NCBI GenBank assembly: GCA_000697335.1
Contig: JNEM01010473.1
Location: forward strand, 1 to 39,894
DNA length: 39,894 nt
Direction of reading: 5' to 3'
Source: Conidiobolus incongruus B7586
Lineage: Eukaryota > Entomophthoromycota > Entomophthoromycetes > Entomophthorales > Conidiobolaceae
The stretch's first letter is position 1; the number at the start of each line of letters is the position of its first letter. Made by a program: the position numbers and the translations under genes. Shown here piece by piece: positions 1-11,624 of this stretch. The notes beneath the pieces are model-generated. The model saw only the letters and a program-made list of their open reading frames with translations, did not search any database and was not told the DNA's origin.

Positions 1-2697
1 ATTAATAAAAATTAATTAAATATAACTTTTTTAAATAAAATTTTATAATCAAATAATAGAATATATTAATAAAATATAAGAATTAATCTTTAAATAATAA
101 TGAATAGATATTTAAAATAAAATAACGATATATATATAGTAGTTATTAAAATAATATATAGTGTTTTTAAATATAAAATAAATATTATTATATAGTTATA
201 TATTAATTTTATAAAGTAAGTTAATTTGGAAAAAATAATAAATATAGAATATAGTATATAATTAATTGACTATATAATAACTTAAATAATACATATTATT
301 TTGAGTAAATAAATAATTTTAATAATAAAGAATAATTTAAAAAATAAACCTTAACTAATTAATCAAATATAAAATATTATCTTAAATTAAATAATATTAT
401 ATTTAAAAATTAAAATAATCATTATTTCAAATTTTTATATTTTTGACTTAATTTTATATAAATATAGAATTAAAATATAAATTATATAAAAGAATCAAAA
501 TTATATATTATATAAATTATTTTACTATATTTAACCTTGTCAAAATATTTTAAAATAGCCAAATTTCACCTTAATGAGAGATAAAATAAATCAAAACAAT
601 CAAATACTAATCTAATATTACTAATATCTTGATTTATTAATTAATTTATATAAATTATAAAATATATAATAGTATTCTTCATACCACAAATACTATAGAA
701 TTTTTATCTCATAAAAATTAAGAAATCCAAATCATATTAAAATTCAATTATTATTTTCCTTTATAATGTAATTAAATAAAGCTATGAATAATGTTATCTT
801 TATATCATTAATATATTTATAAATTCAATATCAATAGTTGTAATCAATATACCATAATCTATCCAATTTTGATTTAATTTATTAATCATTGACAAATTTC
901 AAATTAATAATATGATTATAAAATTAGTTTCTTATTGTGAGACTATCTTTGATACGTTGTGATTTTAATAGAGCAATTTAGACTATTGAGTTGACACGTT
1001 AGTATTATTATTAATATGTAATACGTAAACCAAGTATTTTTATAGTTTTATACCAAATACAATATAATCATCCTATCTTAATTCTATATTTTTTTATCAA
1101 TAAAATATGTAATAATTATCAGTGTAATTATTTTATTTATTAAAAAGAATTGAATGTAATTAATTTTATCATTATTTTCTGAAAAATTATTAAACAGATT
1201 TGTAATTTATGGAATTGATGATCAAATATCATACTTTTTGGGTATACTATAGCTAATTACTAATTATAATAGTTAATAAAAAATATATTCAGCAGTTTTA
1301 TATAATATTGAATGAATTAGAATGTAATGCTATTGCTACAAAGTCATTAAAAAATTATTCAACTTAAATAGAATAAAATTGAAAATGCCAAATATTGAAT
1401 AAAAATTCATTATCTTCTATTCTACTAAATAATATTAAAAAGGTTTATATTTTGGCTTTTATAGACTGTAATGTAATATCAATTTAATTTAATTTAATCT
1501 TTAACTTAATATTGAGCAATAAAGAGAATTAATTAGATATTTAAACATATTAGCTCAATATATTATGTTTCAACTTGTCACCAATTCAAAGAATATTAAT
1601 AATAAATTCGCACACTATAAAATATAATAAATATTTTATAAGAGAAATAAAATTTTGATTAATAGATTAATATATAATAGTTGAAATCCAAAAAATGATT
1701 TAATTGAAACATTAAAGATGCTGTAATAAGTGTTTTTATATTTTATGCATAAGGGTTTATTATAATAAATATCTAGTTTTAGCATTAATCAATGATACCA
1801 ATAAGATTAGATTTTGGTAATATTTATTAAGGTTATATCTTAATTGCAATATTCAAAATTTATTAAGTATACAAATTTGTTACTTTAATTTGAGTATTTG
1901 ACCTTATTTGAATTTTGAATATTTGATCAAATTTTTTATTATGATAATTTAATATTATTATTATTATTATTATTCATATAAGATAATCATTTATTAATTA
2001 TTAAATTATTTTTTTATAATATTGATATTAAACCAAAATACTTGAAAATATAATTAAAATCATTCGATTTATAAAGAACTTTTACATTTATATATATGAA
2101 GTCAATTTATTACTTTTGGTCTATAATTTTTAAGTTTCATTTTAATATTTATTTAGCAATTTTAATGTTATTTTATTGGTTATATTTATTATTGTTTGTC
2201 ATATCAATGCTTTTATTAATATTTTAAAGGATAAATTTGATTATAACATTCCATCTAATAATTTGTTTTCATCCTCATTTTTCTAATCAATTTCCACCTA
2301 TCAAACATAACCTCAAACATTACAAAAATAAAAGAATCACTTTTATCAATTAATTTATTGAAATATTATTGAATATTTATAAAAATTCTAGCATATATTA
2401 CCCAAAATAAATTCCTAGCTTTTATAGATATAGCATCAATAATTTCAATCTAAATTAATAATCAATATTAAAACATAAAATAAAAATAGTTTTATTGGAA
2501 TTGATTCCTGCAAAAACGTGAATTCGACTATGTAGCCATATAGAATTGAACATTTTTGGAACTAAGAGTGATGTTGATATATCAATATATATTATATATC
2601 GTGGTTATTGTGGTATGATGATATCAAACTATTCAAAAGATAATGTAATATATGATAAAACAATTATAAACTAATACACGGGTTGGGAAGAATAATA
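1..2697. other. AT-rich intergenic spacer, no gene seen
   Basis: This stretch is almost pure A+T with stops in all frames. I find no open frame worth reporting, no tRNA and no repeat with recognisable ends. A short TTA/ATT trinucleotide run lies near 1955-1974. The only slightly GC-richer part is near 2500-2560, just past the 3' end of the Dre2 gene, and may belong to its 3' flank. Confidence 0.7.
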
Positions 2698-3684
2698 TTA
2701 CAGGTCCAAGTCATCGGCCATCATATTGGAAGTGAGTGTGACTTTCTCACCAGGCTTGAAAGCTGGCATACCTAAATATGGACATGAGGCACATCTGAAA
2801 GCATCTCCCAAATAGCACTAAAATCAATATAATTAGTAATGAATCATTGAATGAATTCAAAAGTATAACTTACATTGCCACATGATGAGGTAGGGGCAGC
2901 AGCTGAAGCGGCATTGGCTTGGGCTTCTTTTTTAGCTTCTTCCTGTTCGATTTCAGCAAGACCACAGGTGCAGTTCTTACAAGCTTTCTTTTTGACAACA
3001 CCATTACCAGGACCTATTAAATTAAAATACATGTTGATAAATAGAACGTAGGTTAATAATATGTAGCAATAACTTACGAGCTAAAGATTCCGAAGAAGGT
3101 TTAATTAAATCTTCTTCCTCCAACAAATCGTCTTCGTCCTCAATTTCGTTGTCGTCTGCCATCGTCCACAATTCCATCTTGGAAGTAAGGGTACCTGATT
3201 TTTCTTCGGATGATTTTTTAAACTTGAGAGAAAAAGTAGCTCCAGTTTGGTAATCGGGTTTAGTTCCCGAAATTAAAACTAGATTTGAGGTGGATTTTTC
3301 AACTTTCTGTGTGGATAAGGAGCTGAATCCAATTAGTTTGAGATCTGCTTCAACATCGCTGAGGTTGTGGACGGAATTGCTGTCAACTAAATAGTACAAT
3401 TGACCATTAGGCTTCAAACTGGCATATAGTTTAGAAGTTAATAAGCTGGGCAAATTGGCTAAATGAGCTGGGAGAGAAGTCAAGAAGATGGTGGTGTATT
3501 TTTCATTGGCGAAATCTAAATCACTAGCACGTTCGGCAGCTTCAAATTGAAAGTTATCTTCACTGACCAAGGTCAATAATTGAGTACGAATAGAATTCAA
3601 AACCTCGGGATTAGTATCCTTGGAGGCAAAGAATAAAATATTAGAGATTTGAGAATGATTCAAATAATTTTTGATTTCCATCAT
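2698..3684 (-). CDS. DRE2: Anamorsin/CIAPIN1 family Fe-S assembly protein Dre2
   Basis: This is the cytosolic iron-sulfur assembly factor that takes electrons from Tah18 for early CIA steps. Three exons (3078-3684, 2874-3013, 2698-2817) with two introns of 64 and 56 nt give 288 aa in a clean frame. Residues 1-150 form the degenerate methyltransferase-like domain. An acidic linker ([17 protein letters not shown]) follows, then the C-terminal Fe-S domain. Motif B is intact as [15 protein letters not shown] (Cys 247, 250, 258, 261). Motif A shows [12 protein letters not shown] (Cys 214, 217, 219), but the first cysteine usual for the family, 9 or more residues upstream, is absent. The first 213 residues contain no Cys at all. 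Two adjacent ATGs (3684 and 3681) could start translation. Identification is secure from the motif pair; whether the missing Cys is real depends on the splice model. Confidence 0.95.
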
Positions 3685-4600
3685 ATCAGTTAATATTTAG
3701 TTAGTATATTAATCAAATTTATTGAAAAGGGTTATATGAAGGGATTTTATATTCATTTGACAACCACAGTTTGATTACTAATTAAAATAAATAAGTGGAT
3801 ATAAGATTTATGGGATGATTAGATAACACAAATGATCATATGTGATTATGTTGATAAAGATAAAAATGATTAATCATATGATTAAAATCTATCATATATA
3901 TACATATATATATGTATCTAAAAATATTTATTAATTCCTTAGATAAGCATAACACATGATATTTTCAACAGTTAAAATACTATTTAAATTATCAAAAGTT
4001 TGTGAATGAACAAAGTATTATTCTAAAACTTGCAATATTTCAACATAATTTGTGAAATAAAAATCAAAACAAATTTTGAATTGATTAATTAGTAAATTTG
4101 GAAGAGTTAATTTGATAATTAATCACTTAAAAAATATCAAAATTCTTTAAATTATTTTTTGGTATCTTACTATATTTTAATATTAGCTAAATTTTCAGTT
4201 TGGAATATTACAAGATTATATCAATATACAATAAAAATAGATTAATGTTTAATAATTTGTTGCTTTTTAAATAACCATTATATCAAGTAATTGAATTTGA
4301 TTTTCCATCAAATTTGGTGATAATGATAACACCATCTTGGGTTTAATATATATTATTAAATATCATTTTTACTTAATATAAGAATTAAGGACAATTTTAA
4401 TATTTAATATTATAATTATTAATAGTAAGATAGCTTATGTTAATTTTAACATATATTAAAATAAATTTTAATTGCGATATCCAGATTCTGATTAAATTAT
4501 TTTTTACTAAGTAATTATATCAAAAACAAAACTTTGAATATATATTGAATTCAAATTTATACAGTTGTTAAAGGGTGAAAATCTAACTATTTTGGCGTTA
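3685..4600. other. AT-rich spacer upstream of DRE2
   Basis: No gene is seen. An alternating AT stretch at about 3893-3916 forms a near-perfect palindrome (centre around 3905) that could cruciform or simply reflect base composition. The first 150 bases contain the DRE2 promoter, with no motif I can name. Confidence 0.5.
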
Positions 4601-4621
4601 ATATATAATAAATATTAATTA

Positions 4622-5057
4622 CAGCAATATATTTACGAATTTGATATAGGGAAATATAAGCCAACAACAACCAAGGATCCAATCAATTCTAATTTACTTA
4701 TAACTTTTGGACCAAGAATTCTGATACATGACAATCTACTCAAGAAAAATTCCAATTTAAAAAGTTTACGTGATAATTCTTTGTTAAAATTTAATTTTAC
4801 AAGCATTCATATCAAATAATTTTAGTAATCAATGAAACCAAATAAAATAAATAATTTCAAAATCAAATTTGGGAAACAATAATTATACTTATTTTAAGGA
4901 TATTATGCTCTAGTTTTCAATATTATCCCGATACTATAATGAATTACCTCGTCTTGATTGTAATTGCCAATTCGAAATATCTCCCCAAATTGACGAATTA
5001 ATTATTTCATATAACAACCATAATCTTCGACTGTCAATTACAATTAAATTAAGATTA

Positions 5058-5099
<42 letters not shown>

Positions 5100-6020
5100 T
5101 TAATTCTATAATTGTTCTATTCAATTAATTGGTGTAATAAATGTTTTGAATTATAGGATAGGTTCTTGGAATGAGATCCCCATTATAATTAGTGAATTGA
5201 TACATACTAAATCGATTGTTATGAATGTGAGAAAGAGACGAAAGAGTGGGATATCGAAATGAGGGTATCCTGCAATATTCCATTCTCCATAAAAACTGAA
5301 AAAATGCACTTAAGTTATTTGATTCGAGCAGAATTGTATCAATCACCTAATGCCACATTTTTGAAAGTAAGTCACCCTTTGACTATCAAAGATTACTCGG
5401 AGCAAAGTTTAATGAGTTTTCGTCATTGATTGGATCCTTTCGAGTTTGGGGAGGCGGATCATTCTAACTTAAAATTCAGTTTAGTAGGATCAAAACGATG
5501 CTTCTATAAAGTGCAAAAATATAAAGTAAAATTTGAATTTTCAATATGATCAATGCAAATTGGTATCAATTGAAGTGAGTTTAGTACAATTATTTACAAT
5601 CATTCAATGTTTGGCGAATTGTTCACTCCCTCCGAGTTGGCTGGCCTTAAGGAAGCAAATTATTGACCCAATCGAGTTTGAAGAGAATGGCAGGCTGTCT
5701 CGATCCATTGAGTTTCGAATCAATGTCTATGAAAATGGTACAAGCGATATTATTTACCTTCGTCGACGAACAATACATTCCAAATTTATCATTACATCCA
5801 AATCAAATCGAAATATGAAGATATTCAAGGGAACCAGAAGAACTACAACAATCAATTCCCTATCAAAATCATTGCCATAAATAGTAATTTTATGACGAGT
5901 GGTATGAGTTTGGAAGAAAATGATAGTGCTTATAAAGATGAATTACTTCATTATTGTCAGGACCAATTAATAGAAATTGATAGTTATAACGATTGTCCAT
6001 TGCCACCTGCTTATACATAA
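4622..6020 (+). pseudogene. Broken arrestin-domain-like (ART-type) gene
   Basis: A run of coding-like plus-strand segments never joins into one frame. They lie at about 4622-4816 (65 codons after a plausible TTACAG acceptor), 4912-5108 (ending in a poly-Asn AAT run), 5215-5427, 5430-5549, 5533-5880 and 5850-6020. The 5260-5340 part reads like an arrestin N-domain core (NIPFSIKTEKMHLSYLIRAE). The 5460-5600 part reads like the start of an arrestin C-domain (KLVSIEVSLVQLFTII). The last segment ends in PLPPAYT, a PPxY motif that in fungal arrestin-related adaptors binds the WW domains of Rsp5/Nedd4 ligases. At least two frame changes and one in-frame stop near 5428 are not removable by any GT-AG intron I can see, so I call it a decayed gene. 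It could still be a live gene with unusual splicing, and the arrestin assignment rests on weak motif likeness. Confidence 0.4.
5062..5098. repeat. AAT trinucleotide microsatellite
   Basis: About 12 perfect AAT units. In the plus-strand frame of the preceding coding-like segment it encodes a poly-asparagine run, so it may be an expanded Asn tract of the decayed gene or an intron repeat. Confidence 0.85.
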
Positions 6021-6319
6021 TTGATTTTTATAATTATGTTTTGAGCATTAAATAAAGCAAATTTCCTTATGATATATATAATATAAACATATACGAAATC
6101 AATTAGAATTATAATACAAAGTAGTCTAGAGTATAATATTAGTCAATAATATATTCACAATTGACAATTTCGGATTAGATTGAGATTGTCACTTTTCAAG
6201 ATTAAATTTGAAAATCGGATGGAACTAAATAAAAGAATGATGGTTAATAAAATAACAAAAAGTGTTTAAACAATTTGAATTTTATTAAACTAGATTGCCT
6301 TCGAGTGGGAATCTTTAAA

Positions 6320-6676
6320 TTATTTCTTTGATAAAGCGTTAAATTCGTCTCTTTCCTTAAATTCTAATTCGACTTGTTTAATAATAGGTAACAAGTAAGA
6401 AATATCTTCCTCAGGCTTAATCCATTCTTCCTTAGGGAGTTCGGAGTGAGATAAACTACACTGGAAAGCTCTACGAATACGAAAAGCTCTAGCATCGAGT
6501 TCTTTGGCAGGTAAACGACGGAGAGCTTCTTGAACAACATCGTTTTCTTCGGAAATTAAATCATCGTATCTTAAACCGACTTTACGGTAACCAGCGATAT
6601 CGGGATAAATTTTAACGATAGGGTTGAAGATAGCAGATAAGAACTTGGAATTTCTAACGTAAGGAGCTAAACTCAT
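6320..6676 (-). CDS. QCR7: Cytochrome bc1 complex subunit 7 (UQCRB/Qcr7)
   Basis: A small mitochondrial subunit of respiratory complex III that caps cytochrome b on the matrix side. It is a single exon of 118 aa, close to the usual 110-130 aa. Family features seen are the N-terminal hydrophobic helix, GYRKVGLRYDDLI, the ALRRLPAKELDARAFRIRRA block and the C-terminal EEDISYLLP segment. The start is the only ATG at the family N-terminus, and the stop is TAA. A TATA-like TATATAAG lies about 85 nt upstream on the coding strand (near 6760). It has no introns, unlike most neighbours, which fits its short length. Confidence 0.95.
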   Translation of the reverse strand: MSLAPYVRNSKFLSAIFNPIVKIYPDIAGYRKVGLRYDDLISEENDVVQEALRRLPAKELDARAFRIRRAFQCSLSHSELPKEEWIKPEEDISYLLPIIKQVELEFKERDEFNALSKK

Positions 6677-7530
6677 ATTTAATTGTTTATCTTTTGATTT
6701 AATTGAATTTTTTTCTCTTCAATTGAAATTCTATTTGAAAATCAGACATGTATCCTTATATATTAAAATTAAATTTTATGGGATTGAGAATATTCTATAT
6801 ATGATAATTTGAGTGAACGATTAGATTAGATCATGAGGTGATAAATTTACATTTTTGGTAATTTTCTATTTGATAATATACTATTCTTTATCTTTGTATT
6901 TTAATCAATAGAATACTTTATTTGAAAGGATATCATTATTTCAATTGAAAAATATATAAATTTCATAAAATACAATATTATTGGAGATTACTATTCGAAT
7001 CTCATCTATTAATATCTGAGGATTATTAATCTCAATTCTTCAAATTCTTCAAATATTTTTACATCTATCAGATGATATTGATAGATTATTAACAATGATT
7101 ATTTTAAAAATCAACATTCTTATATTTAAAAAAATATGGCTATTATTATACAAATTTTATATTTTAAATTTTAAATTAATAATGATAACATTATTAGTCT
7201 TTATATTGATCATAAAACGTTGTAAGCTTTCTTTAGTTAAAATTATTATTAGTTGAAGAAATGCGTGTCCCTAATGGTATTATTGTTTGAGAATTATATA
7301 TATTTAGGATATGAAAGCATGGATGAATATAATGTCAAATATAAATGGAATTTATAATATGGTAGATATTATTTATTATTTTAATATTTAGCACCAAATT
7401 AATGTATGCAAAATTTTTAAATTTTTGAATTACATTTTCAAACTGTCAAAATACACTATTGAATTTTTTATATATATTAACCAAATATGTTTTCAAATAT
7501 TATGGCATGTTAACCAAAAAAATGTAATCA
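6677..7530. other. AT-rich spacer
   Basis: No open frame or RNA gene is seen. It holds the QCR7 promoter at its left end and the decayed 3' end of the amidohydrolase pseudogene at its right end. Confidence 0.5.
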
Positions 7531-7534
7531 TTTT

Positions 7535-10500
7535 GAGCTTAAGCAATGGGGGTACTCTCTTTTGTTCAGGCCAAAGTTGATCTAAGGTGTAAGCATCATA
7601 CAGGAATCCATTAATAGGAATGAGAAATATTTCTAAGATATTTAAGATCCTCTAAAGGAGATATCTTTGCAGAATATATAATAAAATCATCAAGTTTTCC
7701 CTTTTCTGAAGATCTTAAATCCTTCTACCCGAGAATTTTAGCAATATTCTTTGTGGCTACTTGTAACGCTAGATAGTTGGTCATTCCATTCATCGACAAC
7801 ATTCAAAGCTTTTAGATGTATCCAATACCCTGTGTTCCGCTATGGGTACTTGGATTGACTAAAACATTGCAAAGAGTTAGATTGATCATTGTTTGACTGA
7901 TCTCGAGGAAAACATACTCTCTCTTATCCGTCAAACTTCTACCAAAAGTATCTCCTTTCAATTCTCGCAACGGATGGCGTTGGCGCAATTTCGAATCTTC
8001 TCATACATTATAAGACTGATATCAATAAATTTCACCTACAACGCCTATTAAAGCTTACAACGAGTTCAGAGGTAGCTGTAGTTCCAAATTTTCCAAATAG
8101 AATTCTGAGACATTCATAGAAGATATCAACTGAAATGACATGCTCAATTGTTGTACGTCCATCAATGATTTGATTGACATTCCAAGAAAATTGCATACCT
8201 CCCTCTGGAACAACTAACATACCTAGTTCTCGAGCTGCTTGCAAAATCATTTGGCGTGAATATCGAGAAGACTGATTATATGACTTTGCTGAGAATCCAC
8301 CATAAGATTTGAGAAGTCTTAAAATGGATTTAGCATTTTCATAGTTATTAACTTCCACACCTCCACTATCAGCAGCCCCATATAAAATGGTTCCTGTAGT
8401 GAAAATTCTAGGCGCTAGAAGACGACCAGAACGAACAAGTTCTTGCTCAACAAACCCTCGAACAGTGTCATAGGAAGGATTGTTCATTGCTGTTACTCCA
8501 AACGTTGAGGCTAGTTGATGCTGCCAATGGGATCACACAGAAAAGCCAAAACCTTCCCAGTGAGCGTGTTGACCCATAAGACTTGGTAACATAGTACTAC
8601 CATTCAGGTTTATCACTTTGGCGTCGTCTGGAATGGATATACCGCTGGCTTCAGCAATTGCTAATATCTTGTTGTTCTGTATTACTAAACTTTCTAATTG
8701 TATCAAATCTTTATTTTAGTCACCAGTCCGCATTGTCACCATTATAGCATTATCCAAAACTAATATCTTATCAGAAGGAGAACGAGAGATGGGCACTTTG
8801 ACAGATATATCATAGGATTTGAGTCACAGTTGAAAACATTCATAGCCAAAATATTGATCAAATTTAGAAATATATTCACATTTCGATCGAACTGTTGGTA
8901 TATGTACTTCAATTTGGATGCTATCTGTAAGATAGTATACATATTCACCTTCAGGGCCTGCTATTAATGAAGTTTGACCTTCATCTTTAGACATCTGATT
9001 AAATCTTCAGTTGAATTACCAGGTTTACTCCAATAAGTGATATTCATTTTAGCAGATGTAATATAAATCTGTCGATATTGGGGAAATGCAACAATTTTTC
9101 CATCTTGACTCAAAATTCCATCAGCAGATTATTTTCAACAATTCCTAAGACAGAAATTTTCTGCTTCCAAGTCGTATAGGAATGGATCGCCATACCCACC
9201 AATATCTAGTTGCTTATCGTCAGATGTAGATATGGCTCCGTTGGTCTCGTCAGGAATCAATAATTCTGTTGAATCTTTGATCACTTGATAGTTATCGTCA
9301 AGCTCTTCAATTCAAACGTCCAATTTAGCAGTACTAAACAAAGTAGTGCATATTTCATCGCCTATTTTCTTCGTAAAGGTGAATTTGTTGCCATTATATG
9401 ATACCGAAATGTAATTATATTTTCCTTTTGGGAGATCCAAAGCAGGTATCGCTCTGTTCTGCTTAATTTCGACAATTTCGATGATCGAAAGTTTGAGATA
9501 GTTCCATCATGATTGGATTATGATGTTATCTTTTGTAGGATGGAAGAAAGGTGCATAGCTATTATCCTTAGGATTTGTTAAATTTAATTTAATAGATTCT
9601 CTTGTTTTCAAATACTTGATATATGTTTGACCAGGAGCTTTTTATACAATTAGATCACCTTTGTGGCTGATGGCATAAAATTGTGTGGCTTTCCTATTGA
9701 ATGTGTCGCTATTGGATGTTTCAATCAAATCGTACTTATGCTTTACAGTTGAAGCCATACTCAAATCTATATCGACTTTAAAAGGGATAACAGTGATTGG
9801 TGAAGAGCCTAAAGGCACACAATTGATCTTTCCTCTAGTTCAAATTATGATATCAAAATAATTAGGTAGCTAAACGAATCTTGGACAAACTCTATTGGAA
9901 GCAAAATTTCCTTGATCATCTCTAAATAGACCATCTTGGATTATCGTTACATCACCTGATTCAAGATCTTTGACAATTGAATCCCATTTAACCTCCATTT
10001 TACGCACAAATGCAAACTTAATACCATCGCGAGAAGGGATAGAACGACCGGCTCGGCCTTCTAATTCAACTATTTTCAAAGTTTCTTCTTGCGATGTTAT
10101 GTTATAGCTGTATATATTGCAAATTCCAGGTTGTGGATTTTTGTCATAATGCCAAATATTTGCATTTTTATCATTAGTGGATAGCAGGCAATATCACCAG
10201 AACCGCTTGGAGTGAATATAGTTTCTTCAACGCCAATTTCAAAAATCTTCTTATCCAAAATAAGTTCTGGTGTGCTAATACTCTCTCCATTCAATTTATA
10301 TCGTTGAACAGTTCCTTCAGGGATTTATCGGTCTGAAGTAAACCACTTTACTGTAACAGTCTCTTGACCATTGGACGACATCGATCATTTGCTACCTAAC
10401 TATAAACCTCATCTGCAATTTGACGATTTGATTTAACTTGTCTATTCATGGCTCATAAATTGTCAATTCTACTGATATCATCAGCATACAATATACTTTT

Positions 10501-10932
10501 GCTGGTGGGGGAACATTTAGACTGAATTTCCAATGACAACCCTTCAATTAATTTCGCATCGCCTTCCTCAATAGGTATAGTATAGATTTCTCCAAGCAAA
10601 TAGAATGCGATTTCTTTGCCTTCGGAACTCACGTCTAAATTCATCCAAGTACCTTCATCCAACACAGCTTGCATTGCTCAGTTCAAAGTTTTTCCAATAT
10701 CCCAGTCCTTGGCCAAGGGTCTAAGTGGCCATGGATCTTCATTTGAATTTGTCAGACTGGAGCACTTTTCATTAGTACCAGGAGTTATATCTTTAAATAG
10801 GAAACGCGACCCCGGTAATTCATGATCTCCTTTTATATTATATCTCACAGTACTTACTAATGTACGTTTGAATCTGTGAGCCCAACAACAAGATATTAAA
10901 AAACAAAATATTACAATTTTTATTGATTTCAT
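7535..10932 (-). pseudogene. Decayed secreted TolB-like propeller/amidohydrolase gene
   Basis: The ancestral product was about 1,100 aa: signal peptide (MKSIKIVIFCFLISCCWAH), then PD40/TolB-like beta-propeller repeats (for example DEGTWMNLDVSSEGKEIAF at about 10630), then an amidohydrolase domain. The amidohydrolase part keeps a metal-site region GQHAHWEGFGF near 8540, the block from NNPSYDTVRGFVEQEL to EGGMQFSWN (8487-8180), and a GKLDDFIIYSAKISPLEDLK block near 7660. The C-terminal NGFLYDAYTLDQLWPEQ lies at about 7590. The frame is broken more than 15 times by stops and several frameshifts (for example near 10400, 10170, 8030 and 7610). Five in-frame TGA codons (7803, 8001, 8022, 9840, 10453) fall where the family has Trp, as expected from TGG-to-TGA change. 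Proteins of this layout are common in bacteria, so a bacterial or lineage-specific fungal origin is possible. The substrate is unknown. Confidence 0.85.
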
Positions 10933-11624
10933 TTATAATATTTTTTTTATTTTTCAACATATTAATTGGTTTTAAAACAAGCTATTCCAGTATATGAAAG
11001 TGTGCCTTTATTAATGAATATTTTCATACAATTAAATCGTGATATTATGATGAAAGTTATGATTTGGAGCTAATTCCACATTTATTCACACTAAAATTCG
11101 TTAATAAGTGTAATGATTATTGCCTTTTTTCGTCCAAGCAAAGAGGTATTCTTCTTAAATTGGATATCATGCTTTGTCCATTTTTATTATTGAATTGTAG
11201 TTGTTCTAAAGCTTGAATTTTTTTAATTTATTGAAATCATATCGACAAATGATTATCATGCATTTAATTTAAATATATACATTATTTTATTATTGATAAC
11301 GTTAATTCAAATAGAGAATTGCTAACTATAGAAGAGAGAAAATTATATACATCTCAATTTAAGTGGAATAATTTATTTTAATATTCTTGTCGAATATAAT
11401 ATTTTTGTATTAAATAAACATTTATTATTACTATCTGTGGAAATATTGTAACAAATCACAATAATGTAAAGTTTATATCATTTAAATAAAAAATGTGATA
11501 CTAGGTCACACAATATAATTGAAAATGAAATAAAATGGTTAATATTAGATAACAATCCATGAAAAATATTTATTTGAATAATACATATAGCAAACTAATC
11601 AGTTTTAAATAAATGAATGATAAA
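10933..11624. other. AT-rich spacer with pseudogene 5' flank
   Basis: No gene is seen. Base composition is slightly less extreme at 11000-11200, upstream of the decayed amidohydrolase start and probably its old promoter. The 3' flank of RFA1 lies at the right end. Confidence 0.5.

Noticed and set aside
7535-10932. Reading TGA as tryptophan (code change) in the amidohydrolase gene
   Set aside because: Frameshifts and TAA/TAG stops are also present, TGG is still used for many Trp residues, and the intact genes in the window contain no in-frame TGA while using TGG throughout.
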